A DNA stretch of 64,000 nucleotides from an uncultured Bacteroidales bacterium (GTDB lineage Bacteria > Bacteroidota > Bacteroidia > Bacteroidales > F082), in assembly GCA_905233445.1 (NCBI GenBank), contig CAJOEP010000010.1, positions 1-64,000 of the forward strand. Reading direction: 5' to 3'. This document shows positions 48,194 to 56,225 of the stretch, in pieces. Position 1 is the first letter of the stretch. Each line of letters starts with the position of its first letter. Under the pieces are notes generated by a model. The model was not told the origin of the DNA. It saw nothing but the letters and a program-made list of their open reading frames with translations, and searched no databases. The translations under genes were made by a program, and so were the position numbers.

Positions 48194-49411
48194 ATGGAGA
48201 AGTTATTAGATAAATTCTTGCGTTATGTCTCTGTTGAGACGACGTCGGACCCGGAGTCTGAGACGCAGCCCAGCTCGATGCGTCAGTTCGACCTCTTGAA
48301 GATGTTGCAGAAAGAGCTTCAGGAAATGGGCATCGAGGCCGATTTGGATGAATATGGTTATGTGATGGCCACTATTCCCTCAAATGTTGAAAAAGAGATT
48401 CCGGCAATTGGTTTTATAGCGCATGTTGACACTGCACCTGATGCATCAGGGAAGGATATTAAGCCTCAGATCATTGAGAATTATGGCGGAGGCGATATTC
48501 TGCTTAACGCTGAAAAAGAGCTGTATCTGAAAGTTTCAGAATTTCCGGAGATGCTGCAATATGTGGGCAAGACGATGATTACCACCGATGGCACGACTCT
48601 GCTTGGAGCGGATGACAAAGGCGGAGTGGCTGCCATCATGTATGCGGCTCAGTATATGATGGAACATCCTGAATTCAAGCATGGCGAAATCAAAATAGGT
48701 TTCACGCCTGATGAAGAGATTGGCCGCGGTGTAGCGAAGTTCGATGTCAAGAAGTTCGGCGCGAGATACGCTTATACCATCGATGGCGGAGAGATCGGCG
48801 AGTTGGAGTACGAGAACTTCAATGCGGCGGCAGCTAAGATTCACATTCAGGGCAGCAATATCCATCCCGGCTATGGAAAAGACAAAATGGTCAATTCAAT
48901 GCTTATCGCAATGGAATTGAACGAGATGCTTCCAGTGGAGCAGAGGCCGGCATACACTCAGGGTTACGAAGGCTTTTTCCATCTGACCGACATAACGGGA
49001 ACTGTTGAGGAAACCACCATGAGTTACATCATCCGTGACCACGACAGGGCGAAATTTGAGGCGAAAAAGGAATTAATCACGGCGATTGTCGATTTCTTAA
49101 ACAAAAAATATGGCGACATCGTGACTTTGGAGCTTAAACATCAGTATTACAATATGCGTCAAGAGGTTGAGCCTCATTACTTTATCGTTGAGAAAGCCAT
49201 CAAAGCCATTGAGATGGCCGGCATTAAACCTAAAGTGCAGCCTATTCGTGGCGGCACTGACGGCGCGAATTTGAGTTTCATGGGTTTGCCTTGCCCGAAT
49301 ATCTTCGCGGGCGGTCATAATTTCCACGGAAAATGGGAGTATGTGCCGCTTGAAAGCATGGAAAAAGCTTCAGAAGTGATTCTGAATATTGTAAAACTGT
49401 TTGCGGAATAA
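48194..49411 (+). CDS. pepT: Peptidase T (tripeptide aminopeptidase)
   Basis: A 405-residue cytosolic zinc aminopeptidase of family M20 that removes the N-terminal residue of tripeptides. Zinc and catalytic motifs are IGFIAHVDTAPDASG, LGADDKGGVA, FTPDEEIGRG, and RGGTDGANLSFMGLPCPNIF toward the end. It is the last gene of the operon with the OPT transporter. Its stop codon directly abuts that of the convergent trmH. Confidence 0.95.
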   Translation: MEKLLDKFLRYVSVETTSDPESETQPSSMRQFDLLKMLQKELQEMGIEADLDEYGYVMATIPSNVEKEIPAIGFIAHVDTAPDASGKDIKPQIIENYGGGDILLNAEKELYLKVSEFPEMLQYVGKTMITTDGTTLLGADDKGGVAAIMYAAQYMMEHPEFKHGEIKIGFTPDEEIGRGVAKFDVKKFGARYAYTIDGGEIGELEYENFNAAAAKIHIQGSNIHPGYGKDKMVNSMLIAMELNEMLPVEQRPAYTQGYEGFFHLTDITGTVEETTMSYIIRDHDRAKFEAKKELITAIVDFLNKKYGDIVTLELKHQYYNMRQEVEPHYFIVEKAIKAIEMAGIKPKVQPIRGGTDGANLSFMGLPCPNIFAGGHNFHGKWEYVPLESMEKASEVILNIVKLFAE

Positions 49412-50098
49412 TTATTTGAATTCCGGATACAACTCGTAAAACTTATTCTCGAATGTACGGACCCGATTCAATGATTTTCGGGTCCAGTCGAGACGTATCT
49501 CCTGTTTTTCCTCTTCGCTGAGGTGCCAGTCGATATTGCTTTTGTGCAGGCGTTGTGTCAGAGTGTACATCAGCAAGGCTGCGGAAACACTGATATTGAA
49601 GCTCTCGGTGAAGCCGTGCATCGGTATCTGGACATAAATGTCGGAATGCTCGAGGGCGTAATCGGTGAGTCCGGTTTTTTCAGTGCCGAAAACTACCGCG
49701 ATGGGCTGGTCGAGAGGCAGTGTGTCAGGGGTGAAATCGTTCTGATGCGGACATGTCGCCACGATTTTATAGCCTTTGCTGTGAAGATAATCGAAAGCTT
49801 CCGGTGTATTGAACTCATTAACGTTGTATTTGTGCAAGTCGAGCCATTTTGTGCTGCCAACGACGATGTCGGGGTTGATGTCGTAAACCCATTTGTTTTC
49901 AATGATATGTATATCTTGTACGCCAGTCAGGTCGCAACTTCGCAAAACAGCGCTGGCATTGTGTGACTGATATATGTCTTCGAGTACGATAGTTAGATGT
50001 CGTGTGCGATATTGTAGCACTTGTTCGAAGCGCTGTTTTCTCTCATCTGTGATGTAATTTGAGAGAAACTCGTATAGTTTTTGTTTTTTAGCGTTCAA
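49412..50098 (-). CDS. trmH: tRNA (Gm18) 2'-O-methyltransferase TrmH
   Basis: A 228-residue SPOUT methyltransferase. Motif 1 is LEDIYQSHNASAVLRSCD, motif 2 is VVFGTEKTGL, and motif 3 is FTESFNISVSAALLMY, forming the trefoil knot. The extended C-terminus with Arg-rich helices (RLDWTRKSLNRVRTFENKFY) matches TrmH more than the shorter TrmL. Monocistronic. Confidence 0.92.
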   Translation of the reverse strand: MNAKKQKLYEFLSNYITDERKQRFEQVLQYRTRHLTIVLEDIYQSHNASAVLRSCDLTGVQDIHIIENKWVYDINPDIVVGSTKWLDLHKYNVNEFNTPEAFDYLHSKGYKIVATCPHQNDFTPDTLPLDQPIAVVFGTEKTGLTDYALEHSDIYVQIPMHGFTESFNISVSAALLMYTLTQRLHKSNIDWHLSEEEKQEIRLDWTRKSLNRVRTFENKFYELYPEFK

Positions 50099-50142
50099 AA
50101 TGAATTAGTTATGTGTTTTAATATTATCGAGAAAAATTTTTA

Positions 50143-50150
50143 CAAATATA
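50143..50150 (-). promoter_or_regulatory. -7 promoter box of trmH
   Basis: TATATTTG on the minus strand; leader of about 45 bases. Confidence 0.58.
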
Positions 50151-50184
50151 TAAAAAAAATGTTCAATCATAAAGAAAAATAACG

Positions 50185-50192
50185 TAAATTTG
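50185..50192 (+). promoter_or_regulatory. -7 promoter box of the TPR gene
   Basis: TAAATTTG 22 bases before the ATG at 50215. Confidence 0.65.
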
Positions 50193-50214
50193 CAGCTCGA
50201 AAAATTGTATTGAT

Positions 50215-50907
50215 ATGGCAAAAGAAAACGTACAGAAAGACAATGAACGTCTTGAACAGATTGAATCGACATTAGGTAAGACAGAAATGTTTATTGAAGA
50301 CCACAAGAAGTCTATCACAATAGCTGTTATTGCTGTTGTTGTGGTTGTTTTGGCTATCTTCGGCATTAAGAAATTTGTCATGGAGCCGCGTGAAGTCGCA
50401 GCTGCAAAGGCAATGTTCCACGCAGAACAGTCATTCAGAAATGATGATTTTGCTACAGCTCTTAATGGTGATGGCAATTTCGATGGATTTATTCAGGTTA
50501 TCAATGAATACGGCAGCACAAAATCAGGCAATTTGGCAAAATGCTATGCAGGCTTGTGCTATTTGAATATGGGTGAATTTGACAATGCGATCAGCTATTT
50601 GAAAGATTACAAAGGCAAGGATCAGTTCATGAAGCCATTGGCAATGGGTGCTATGGGCGATGCTTACATGGAACTCGACAATGTGGCTGAGGCTGCGGCT
50701 TGCTATGAGAAAGCTGCAAAGGACACCAAGAATATCACGACATCACCGATGTTCCTGATGAAGGCTGGTTATGCATACGAGATGGTTGAGAACTACACAA
50801 AAGCTCTTGAAATGTACAACATTATCAGCAGCGAGTATCCAACCAGCACAGAGGGTTTCCACGTGTTGAAGAATATTGCATTTGTCGAGGCAAAATTAGC
50901 AAAATAA
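50215..50907 (+). CDS. Membrane-anchored TPR protein
   Basis: 230 residues: a charged N-terminus, one membrane helix (ITIAVIAVVVVVLAIFGI, about 35-52) and four or five TPR-like repeats (AKCYAGLCYLNMGEFDNAIS, AMGDAYMELDNVAEAAACYE, AGYAYEMVENYTKALEMYN). It resembles the YfgM/ancillary SecYEG type and common Bacteroidota TPR proteins. It is probably an inner-membrane chaperone-like protein; the exact role is unknown. Tandem hairpins follow. Confidence 0.87.
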   Translation: MAKENVQKDNERLEQIESTLGKTEMFIEDHKKSITIAVIAVVVVVLAIFGIKKFVMEPREVAAAKAMFHAEQSFRNDDFATALNGDGNFDGFIQVINEYGSTKSGNLAKCYAGLCYLNMGEFDNAISYLKDYKGKDQFMKPLAMGAMGDAYMELDNVAEAAACYEKAAKDTKNITTSPMFLMKAGYAYEMVENYTKALEMYNIISSEYPTSTEGFHVLKNIAFVEAKLAK

Positions 50908-50915
50908 AAATGTGG

Positions 50916-50935
50916 GGACAAGGCTAGCCTTGTCC
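50916..50935. repeat. Perfect 20-base palindrome
   Basis: GGACAAGGCTAGCCTTGTCC, directly behind the TPR gene and ahead of its terminator. It has no U-tract of its own and looks like a dispersed palindromic element. Confidence 0.85.
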
Positions 50936-50947
50936 GTACAGGGTATT

Positions 50948-50981
50948 AAATGCCTGATTCTGAAGGGAGTCAGGCATTTTT
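50948..50981 (+). terminator. Intrinsic terminator of the TPR gene
   Basis: Stem AAATGCCTGA (50948-50957) and TCAGGCATTT (50970-50979) with a run of T residues. Confidence 0.88.
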
Positions 50982-51002
50982 AATAAATAAAAGTGTGACG
51001 AT

Positions 51003-51971
51003 ATGAGAATCATTTATTTTGGAACGCCGGAGTTCGCCGCTTCGCAGTTGGAGGCGATTTTGGCGGCAGGATATGAGGTGCCAGTGGTGGTAACAACGCC
51101 TGACAGGCCTGCCGGACGCGGAAAACAGATGCATTCATCGGAGGTGAAAGAGTGCGCGTTGAAGCACGGATTACCGGTATTGCAGCCGGAAAAGCTTAAA
51201 GACGAATCTTTTGTGGAGCAGCTGCGCTCATACAAGGCAGATTTGTTTGTGGTGGTTGCTTTCAGGATGCTTCCAGAGGTGATATGGAGCATGCCTCCTA
51301 AAGGCACAATAAATCTACATGCCTCGCTGCTTCCGCAATATCGAGGCGCTGCACCTATCAACCATGCAATAATTAATGGTGAAAAAGAGACAGGCTTGAC
51401 GACTTTCATTCTTGACAAAGAGATTGACACGGGAGCAATGATTATGCAGGAAAAGCTGGAGATTACAGATACCATGAACGCTGGCGAGCTTCATGACGCG
51501 CTGATGAACATGGGTAATACGGTAATCGTAAAAACCATCAAGATGATAGAAGATGGCAGGGTGGAGGCTCTCAGCCAGAAATCAGTGATTGATAAGGAAA
51601 AGCTTGTTTTGAAGCCGGCACCTAAAATATTCAAAGAAGACTGTTATATCGATTGGTCGAAATCGGGCGTTGACATTTACAATTTTGTGAGAGGATTGTC
51701 GCCATATCCGGCTGCGCATGCGAAAATCAAAAATCAGAGCGGAGAAATCTTGGATTTGAAGATATATGAGACTGTCGTAACGTCAAATTCTGGCGATAAT
51801 AAAGGCGTTTTCAGTCTTAAGACTGACAGCAAAACATATTTGGAGGTGGTTTTGAAGGACTGCGGTATCAGATTATTGAAGATACAGCAGGCTGGAAAAA
51901 AGGCTATGTCAATAGCGGAATTTCTAAGAGGAACAAGGATTTCGGAAGATTGGCAGCTTGTTTTAAAGTAA
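51003..51971 (+). CDS. fmt: Methionyl-tRNA formyltransferase
   Basis: Formylates initiator Met-tRNA with 10-formyl-tetrahydrofolate. 322 residues. Catalytic residues are in NLHASLLPQYRGAAPINHAI (Asn and His) and FILDKEIDTGAM (Asp). The start MRIIYFGTPEFAASQLE and the C-terminal OB-like domain (about 210-322) are normal. No def gene is adjacent. No convincing promoter is visible in the 20 bases after the preceding terminator. Confidence 0.96.
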   Translation: MRIIYFGTPEFAASQLEAILAAGYEVPVVVTTPDRPAGRGKQMHSSEVKECALKHGLPVLQPEKLKDESFVEQLRSYKADLFVVVAFRMLPEVIWSMPPKGTINLHASLLPQYRGAAPINHAIINGEKETGLTTFILDKEIDTGAMIMQEKLEITDTMNAGELHDALMNMGNTVIVKTIKMIEDGRVEALSQKSVIDKEKLVLKPAPKIFKEDCYIDWSKSGVDIYNFVRGLSPYPAAHAKIKNQSGEILDLKIYETVVTSNSGDNKGVFSLKTDSKTYLEVVLKDCGIRLLKIQQAGKKAMSIAEFLRGTRISEDWQLVLK

Positions 51972-52028
51972 ATTTTATTTTTTTTATAAAAAAATTTAAA
52001 AAAAAGTTGCAAATTGCAAATTTTGTAT

Positions 52029-52036
52029 TATATTTG
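52029..52036 (+). promoter_or_regulatory. -7 promoter box of the HU gene
   Basis: TATATTTG with a TTG about 20 bases upstream; leader of about 35 bases ending in an A-rich stretch, typical for strongly translated Bacteroidota genes. Confidence 0.72.
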
Positions 52037-52072
52037 CGTGTCAAAAAATACAAACTTATTAAAACTTACAAA

Positions 52073-52336
52073 ATGAACAAGGCAGAATTAGTAAATGTGA
52101 TGGCTGAAAAAGCTGGCCTCACAAAGGTCGATGCAAAGAAGGCATTGGACGCTTTTATTTGTGCAGCAACAGATGCAATTCGTAAAGGTGAACGTATTTC
52201 ATTAGTTGGATTCGGCACATTGTCAACAACAAAACGCCCAGCCCGCAAAGGTCGCAACCCACAAACTGGCAAAGAAATCACTATTGCTCCTAAGACAGTT
52301 GTGAAATTCAAAGCTAGTGCAGACTTAGTAAAATAA
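52073..52336 (+). CDS. HU-family DNA-binding protein
   Basis: An 87-residue histone-like protein that bends and compacts DNA as a dimer. The start at 52073 gives MNKAELVNVMAEKAGLTKVD; the frame upstream covers the promoter. The core GERISLVGFGTLSTTKRPAR and the arm motif GRNPQTGKEITI are textbook. Monocistronic, with a strong terminator. Confidence 0.96.
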   Translation: MNKAELVNVMAEKAGLTKVDAKKALDAFICAATDAIRKGERISLVGFGTLSTTKRPARKGRNPQTGKEITIAPKTVVKFKASADLVK

Positions 52337-52360
52337 GTATTTACTATTGATTGACAATTC

Positions 52361-52386
52361 AGGTCGCATTATTGCGACCTTTTTTT
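52361..52386 (+). terminator. Intrinsic terminator of the HU gene
   Basis: Stem AGGTCGCA/TGCGACCT with a TTAT loop, followed by six T residues just before the end of the convergent recQ. Confidence 0.95.
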
Positions 52387-52388
52387 GT

Positions 52389-54320
52389 TTAGAACAGAGA
52401 CCATTGCCGGCCTTTTTCTTTTAGATTGCCGTTTTCATCTTGTTCGATGGTGCCGTTATCAAGCATCCAACGCACTGTTTCGAGTACTTTTTCTTCGAGA
52501 TGATTTTTGGCAAGCGATGGTGTCTCGTAGAGTGGCACGACGCGTTTTTTGAGTTCATTGAGTATCAGCTCACTGATGTTTTTATACTCTTCATCATTGA
52601 TTTTCATTTGGTTACGGATGTTGCAGACATCGCATTTTCCGCAACGAGTCTTGATTTTCTCGCCAAAATACCTAAGTAGTTGTACGCTACGGCATTCTTT
52701 ATCGTTGTTGACGAAATCAATAACGGCTTGCACTCGTTTGGTGGCGTCGTCTTTGCGGTTTTTGTAAACCTCATCGGATAGAACGAAATGCCGCATATCC
52801 TGACGTTCTGTGAGATATTGTATTTGCGGTTTGTCGCAGCGTTGGATATAAGTGAGGAAATTGTATTTTTCGAGTTTTTTCAATGTCAGCTCAACATTTT
52901 CGACGCTTATTCCCATTTTATGGCTGATTTGTTCTTCATTTATCTTCACGAAGTCGGAAAGAATTCCCGGATAGTTGCGTAAGAGATATTTTATCATGGC
53001 GTCGAATTCGGCATACTCCACTTGGAAGCGATAGAGGTCTTCGCGGCTGGCTTTAATGAAGAGTTGGGATGGTGTGTTGAGGGCTTCCGACAAAGAGAAC
53101 AGACCTTCTCTTTCCATGAGTTTCAATGAGTTAAACACTTCAAGGAGGGAGAAGCCGTAATATGCCGCAAAGTCGTTCATATCGAAAGGGTATGTCTGCC
53201 CGTTGCCGGCGCCAACAGGTATTTGAAGGTAATTGCCGAGTGCATCGTAAATGGTTTTTATGCGGTTGAGTTCGGGATACGACTGATTGAGATTGTCTTT
53301 GAGTTGTTTGATGTCGCTGTCGGCTACGAGTAGGAACGCTTCTGATGGTTTGAGGTCGCGGCCGGCTCGTCCTGCCTCTTGGAAGTAGGCTTCCAAGCTG
53401 TCGGGAATGTCCATGTGAACGACAACGCGCACATCGGGTTTGTCGATGCCCATGCCGAATGCGTTTGTGGCGACTATAACTTTAATATGGCCGTCCATCC
53501 ATAGTTTTTGGCGTTCGTCGCGAGTCTTAGCGTCGATGCCTGCATGATAGAATGTGGCACTGATGCCTACCGATTGCAGCCAGTCGGCGATGACTTTGGT
53601 GCGTTTGCGGCTTCTGACGTAAACGATGCCGCTTCCTGACTGCATGCGCATAAACAAACGGTACATAAGTCCGTATTTATCAGCGATTTTGATGACGTTA
53701 TAGGTGACGTTTTTCCTTTCGTAGCTTGTCTGGAACACGTTCTGCTGTTTGAATCCCAGCCGGTATTGGATGTCTTCGACAACTCTAGGTGTCGCAGTGG
53801 CCGTTAGTGCCAGCACTGGCGTGTTCGGGATATACGGGCGTATCTCGGCTATTTTAAGATATGGTGGACGGAAATCGTAGCCCCATTGCGAGATGCAGTG
53901 CGACTCGTCGATAGCCAGGAGGCACACTTTCATTTTTTTTACGGCCTCGATGAATGTTTCGGTCATCAATCGTTCCGGTGATACGTAAAGGAATTTCAGG
54001 TTGCCGAAAACAGCTTTGTTGTATGCCAGTTCCACCTCGTTGGGATGCAGTCCCGAATAGATAGCTGCAGCCGGAATATTGATTTTCTTTAGATGCTGCA
54101 CCTGGTCTTTCATGAGTGAAATTAGCGGTGTGACTACGATACAAACACCGTCCATCGCCATCGCTGGCACTTGGAAACATACCGATTTGCCGCCTCCTGT
54201 TGGTAAAAGCGCAAGAGTATCCTGCCCGTTGATGACGGCATCGACGATGTCTTCCTGCATCGGACGGAAAGAGGGATAACCCCAGTATTTAACCAAAACG
54301 GCTCGTGTCAGTTCACTCAT
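52389..54320 (-). CDS. recQ: ATP-dependent DNA helicase RecQ
   Basis: A 643-residue 3'-5' helicase. Walker A LLPTGGGKSVCFQ, box DESHCISQWGYDFRP, motif VI QEAGRAGRD. A zinc site is visible near residue 560 (TRCGKCDVCN), followed by a winged-helix region. The HRDC domain of E. coli RecQ is absent, as in the short Bacteroidota form. It is divergent from typA with separate promoters. Confidence 0.95.
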   Translation of the reverse strand: MSELTRAVLVKYWGYPSFRPMQEDIVDAVINGQDTLALLPTGGGKSVCFQVPAMAMDGVCIVVTPLISLMKDQVQHLKKINIPAAAIYSGLHPNEVELAYNKAVFGNLKFLYVSPERLMTETFIEAVKKMKVCLLAIDESHCISQWGYDFRPPYLKIAEIRPYIPNTPVLALTATATPRVVEDIQYRLGFKQQNVFQTSYERKNVTYNVIKIADKYGLMYRLFMRMQSGSGIVYVRSRKRTKVIADWLQSVGISATFYHAGIDAKTRDERQKLWMDGHIKVIVATNAFGMGIDKPDVRVVVHMDIPDSLEAYFQEAGRAGRDLKPSEAFLLVADSDIKQLKDNLNQSYPELNRIKTIYDALGNYLQIPVGAGNGQTYPFDMNDFAAYYGFSLLEVFNSLKLMEREGLFSLSEALNTPSQLFIKASREDLYRFQVEYAEFDAMIKYLLRNYPGILSDFVKINEEQISHKMGISVENVELTLKKLEKYNFLTYIQRCDKPQIQYLTERQDMRHFVLSDEVYKNRKDDATKRVQAVIDFVNNDKECRSVQLLRYFGEKIKTRCGKCDVCNIRNQMKINDEEYKNISELILNELKKRVVPLYETPSLAKNHLEEKVLETVRWMLDNGTIEQDENGNLKEKGRQWSLF

Positions 54321-54336
54321 GCAACTATTTTTTTTG

Positions 54337-54344
54337 CAAAGATA
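54337..54344 (-). promoter_or_regulatory. -7 promoter box of recQ
   Basis: TATCTTTG on the minus strand, 16 bases before the ATG at 54320. Confidence 0.65.
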
Positions 54345-54366
54345 ATAATTATTTGCAATTTTTTTG

Positions 54367-54374
54367 TAATTTTG
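54367..54374 (+). promoter_or_regulatory. -7 promoter box of typA
   Basis: TAATTTTG 27 bases before the ATG at 54402, with overlapping TTG triplets upstream. Confidence 0.7.
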
Positions 54375-54401
54375 CGCCCGATTTTTTTAAAAAATAAGCA
54401 A

Positions 54402-56225
54402 ATGACAAGTATTCGTAATGTTGCGATAATCGCTCACGTTGACCACGGAAAGACCACTTTGGTGGATCGTATTCTGTATCAATCAAAACTGTTCAGGGAA
54501 GATAAGGATAATGGAGGTGATTTGATTCTGGATAACAACGACCTTGAGCGTGAACGAGGTATCACCATCTTGTCGAAGAACGTGTCAGTGCGTTATAAAG
54601 ATGTGAAAATCAACATTATAGATACTCCTGGCCATAGCGATTTCGGTGGTGAAGTGGAGCGTGTTTTGAATATGGCCGACGGCGTTCTTCTTTTGGTTGA
54701 CGCTTTCGAAGGCCCGATGCCGCAGACTCGTTTCGTGCTTGAAAAAGCCATCCAGCTCGGACTGAAACCAATTGTCGTTGTAAATAAAGTCGATAAGCCA
54801 AACTGCACTCCAGAAGAGACTCAGGAAGCCGTGTTCGATCTGATGTACAACCTCGGCGCCAATGACGACCAGCTCGATTTCCCGACAGTCTTCGGCTCAT
54901 CGAAACAAGGCTGGATGTCGGATCACTGGACACATGTAACAAATGACGTTTCATACCTTTTGGACGTGATAATCAACACAATTCCGGAGGCGAAATATGA
55001 AGAGGGAACGCCACAGATGCTCATCACTTCGTTGGATTACAGCTCATATGTGGGTCGTATCGCCGTGGGTCGTCTGAAACGCGGAATCCTCCAGGCCGGA
55101 ATGAACGTTTCGTTGGTGAAACGCGATGGCTCGATTGAGAAGAATCAGATTAAGGAGCTTTATACTTTCGAAGGACTTGGCAAGGAAAGAACGAAAAAGC
55201 CGGTTATGGCTGGCGATATCGTTGCTGTGATGGGTCTCGAAAACTTCGAAATCGGTGACACCGTCGCTGATTTTGAGAATCCTGAAGCGCTTCCGCCAAT
55301 CCACGTTGATGAGCCTACGATGAGCATGTTGTTCACCATCAACAACTCTCCGTTCTTCGGCAAGGAAGGCAAATTCGTCACTTCTCGCCATTTGCGCGAG
55401 CGTCTCTACAGAGAGACTGAGAAGAATCTTGCTTTGAGAGTTGAAGACACCGATTCACCAGATTCATTGATGGTTTATGGCCGCGGTATCCTTCACCTCA
55501 GTATCCTCGTTGAGACAATGCGTCGTGAAGGCTACGAGTTCCAAATCGGTCAGCCAAAGGTTCTTTTGAAGGAAATCGACGGAAAGAAATGCGAGCCTAT
55601 CGAGGTGATGAACGTGCAGGTTCCTGAAAACTTTGCCGGCCGCGTCATAGAGTTGGCATCACAGCACAAAGGAGAGATGACCAACATGAGTCCAAAAGGC
55701 GACCGCATGAACCTCGATTTCGACATTCCGGCACGTGGTTTGATAGGTTTGCGTTCAGCGATGCTTACTGCAACAGAAGGTGAGGCGGTGATGTCGCACC
55801 GTTTCAAGGACTACGAACCGTGGAAAGGCGAGATGGACACTCATGAAGTCGGTGCGCTTATCGCAATGGAGACAGGAACAGCAGTGCCTTACGCCTTGTG
55901 GAAGCTTCAGGATAGAGGCAAGTTCTTCGTCCAGCCTAACGAGGATGTCTATATGGGCGAAGTTATCGGCGAGAACACACGTTCGAATGATATCGTATTG
56001 AATATCAATAAGACCAAGCACCTTACCAACGTGCGTGCCTCAGGTTCTGACGATAAGATAGTGCTTATTCCGCCGGTAAGAATGTCGCTTGAAGAATATA
56101 TGGAATATATCCGTGATGACGAATATCTCGAGGTGACTCCGAAGAGCTTGCGTTTGAGAAAGATTATCCTTGATGAGATTGAGCGCAAGAGAAGCGGCAG
56201 ACGCAGCGAAGAGGTCAGCGACTAA
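54402..56225 (+). CDS. typA: Ribosome-associated GTPase TypA/BipA
   Basis: A 607-residue translational GTPase that binds the ribosome and helps 50S assembly, mainly under stress. The start at 54402 ([20 protein letters not shown]) is the family start; a TTG ten codons earlier lies in the promoter region. Motifs are G1 AHVDHGKTT, switch [16 protein letters not shown] and G4 NKVDKP; the C-terminal domain holds [20 protein letters not shown]. Its stop codon overlaps that of the convergent kinase gene by four bases. Confidence 0.96.
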   Translation: MTSIRNVAIIAHVDHGKTTLVDRILYQSKLFREDKDNGGDLILDNNDLERERGITILSKNVSVRYKDVKINIIDTPGHSDFGGEVERVLNMADGVLLLVDAFEGPMPQTRFVLEKAIQLGLKPIVVVNKVDKPNCTPEETQEAVFDLMYNLGANDDQLDFPTVFGSSKQGWMSDHWTHVTNDVSYLLDVIINTIPEAKYEEGTPQMLITSLDYSSYVGRIAVGRLKRGILQAGMNVSLVKRDGSIEKNQIKELYTFEGLGKERTKKPVMAGDIVAVMGLENFEIGDTVADFENPEALPPIHVDEPTMSMLFTINNSPFFGKEGKFVTSRHLRERLYRETEKNLALRVEDTDSPDSLMVYGRGILHLSILVETMRREGYEFQIGQPKVLLKEIDGKKCEPIEVMNVQVPENFAGRVIELASQHKGEMTNMSPKGDRMNLDFDIPARGLIGLRSAMLTATEGEAVMSHRFKDYEPWKGEMDTHEVGALIAMETGTAVPYALWKLQDRGKFFVQPNEDVYMGEVIGENTRSNDIVLNINKTKHLTNVRASGSDDKIVLIPPVRMSLEEYMEYIRDDEYLEVTPKSLRLRKIILDEIERKRSGRRSEEVSD

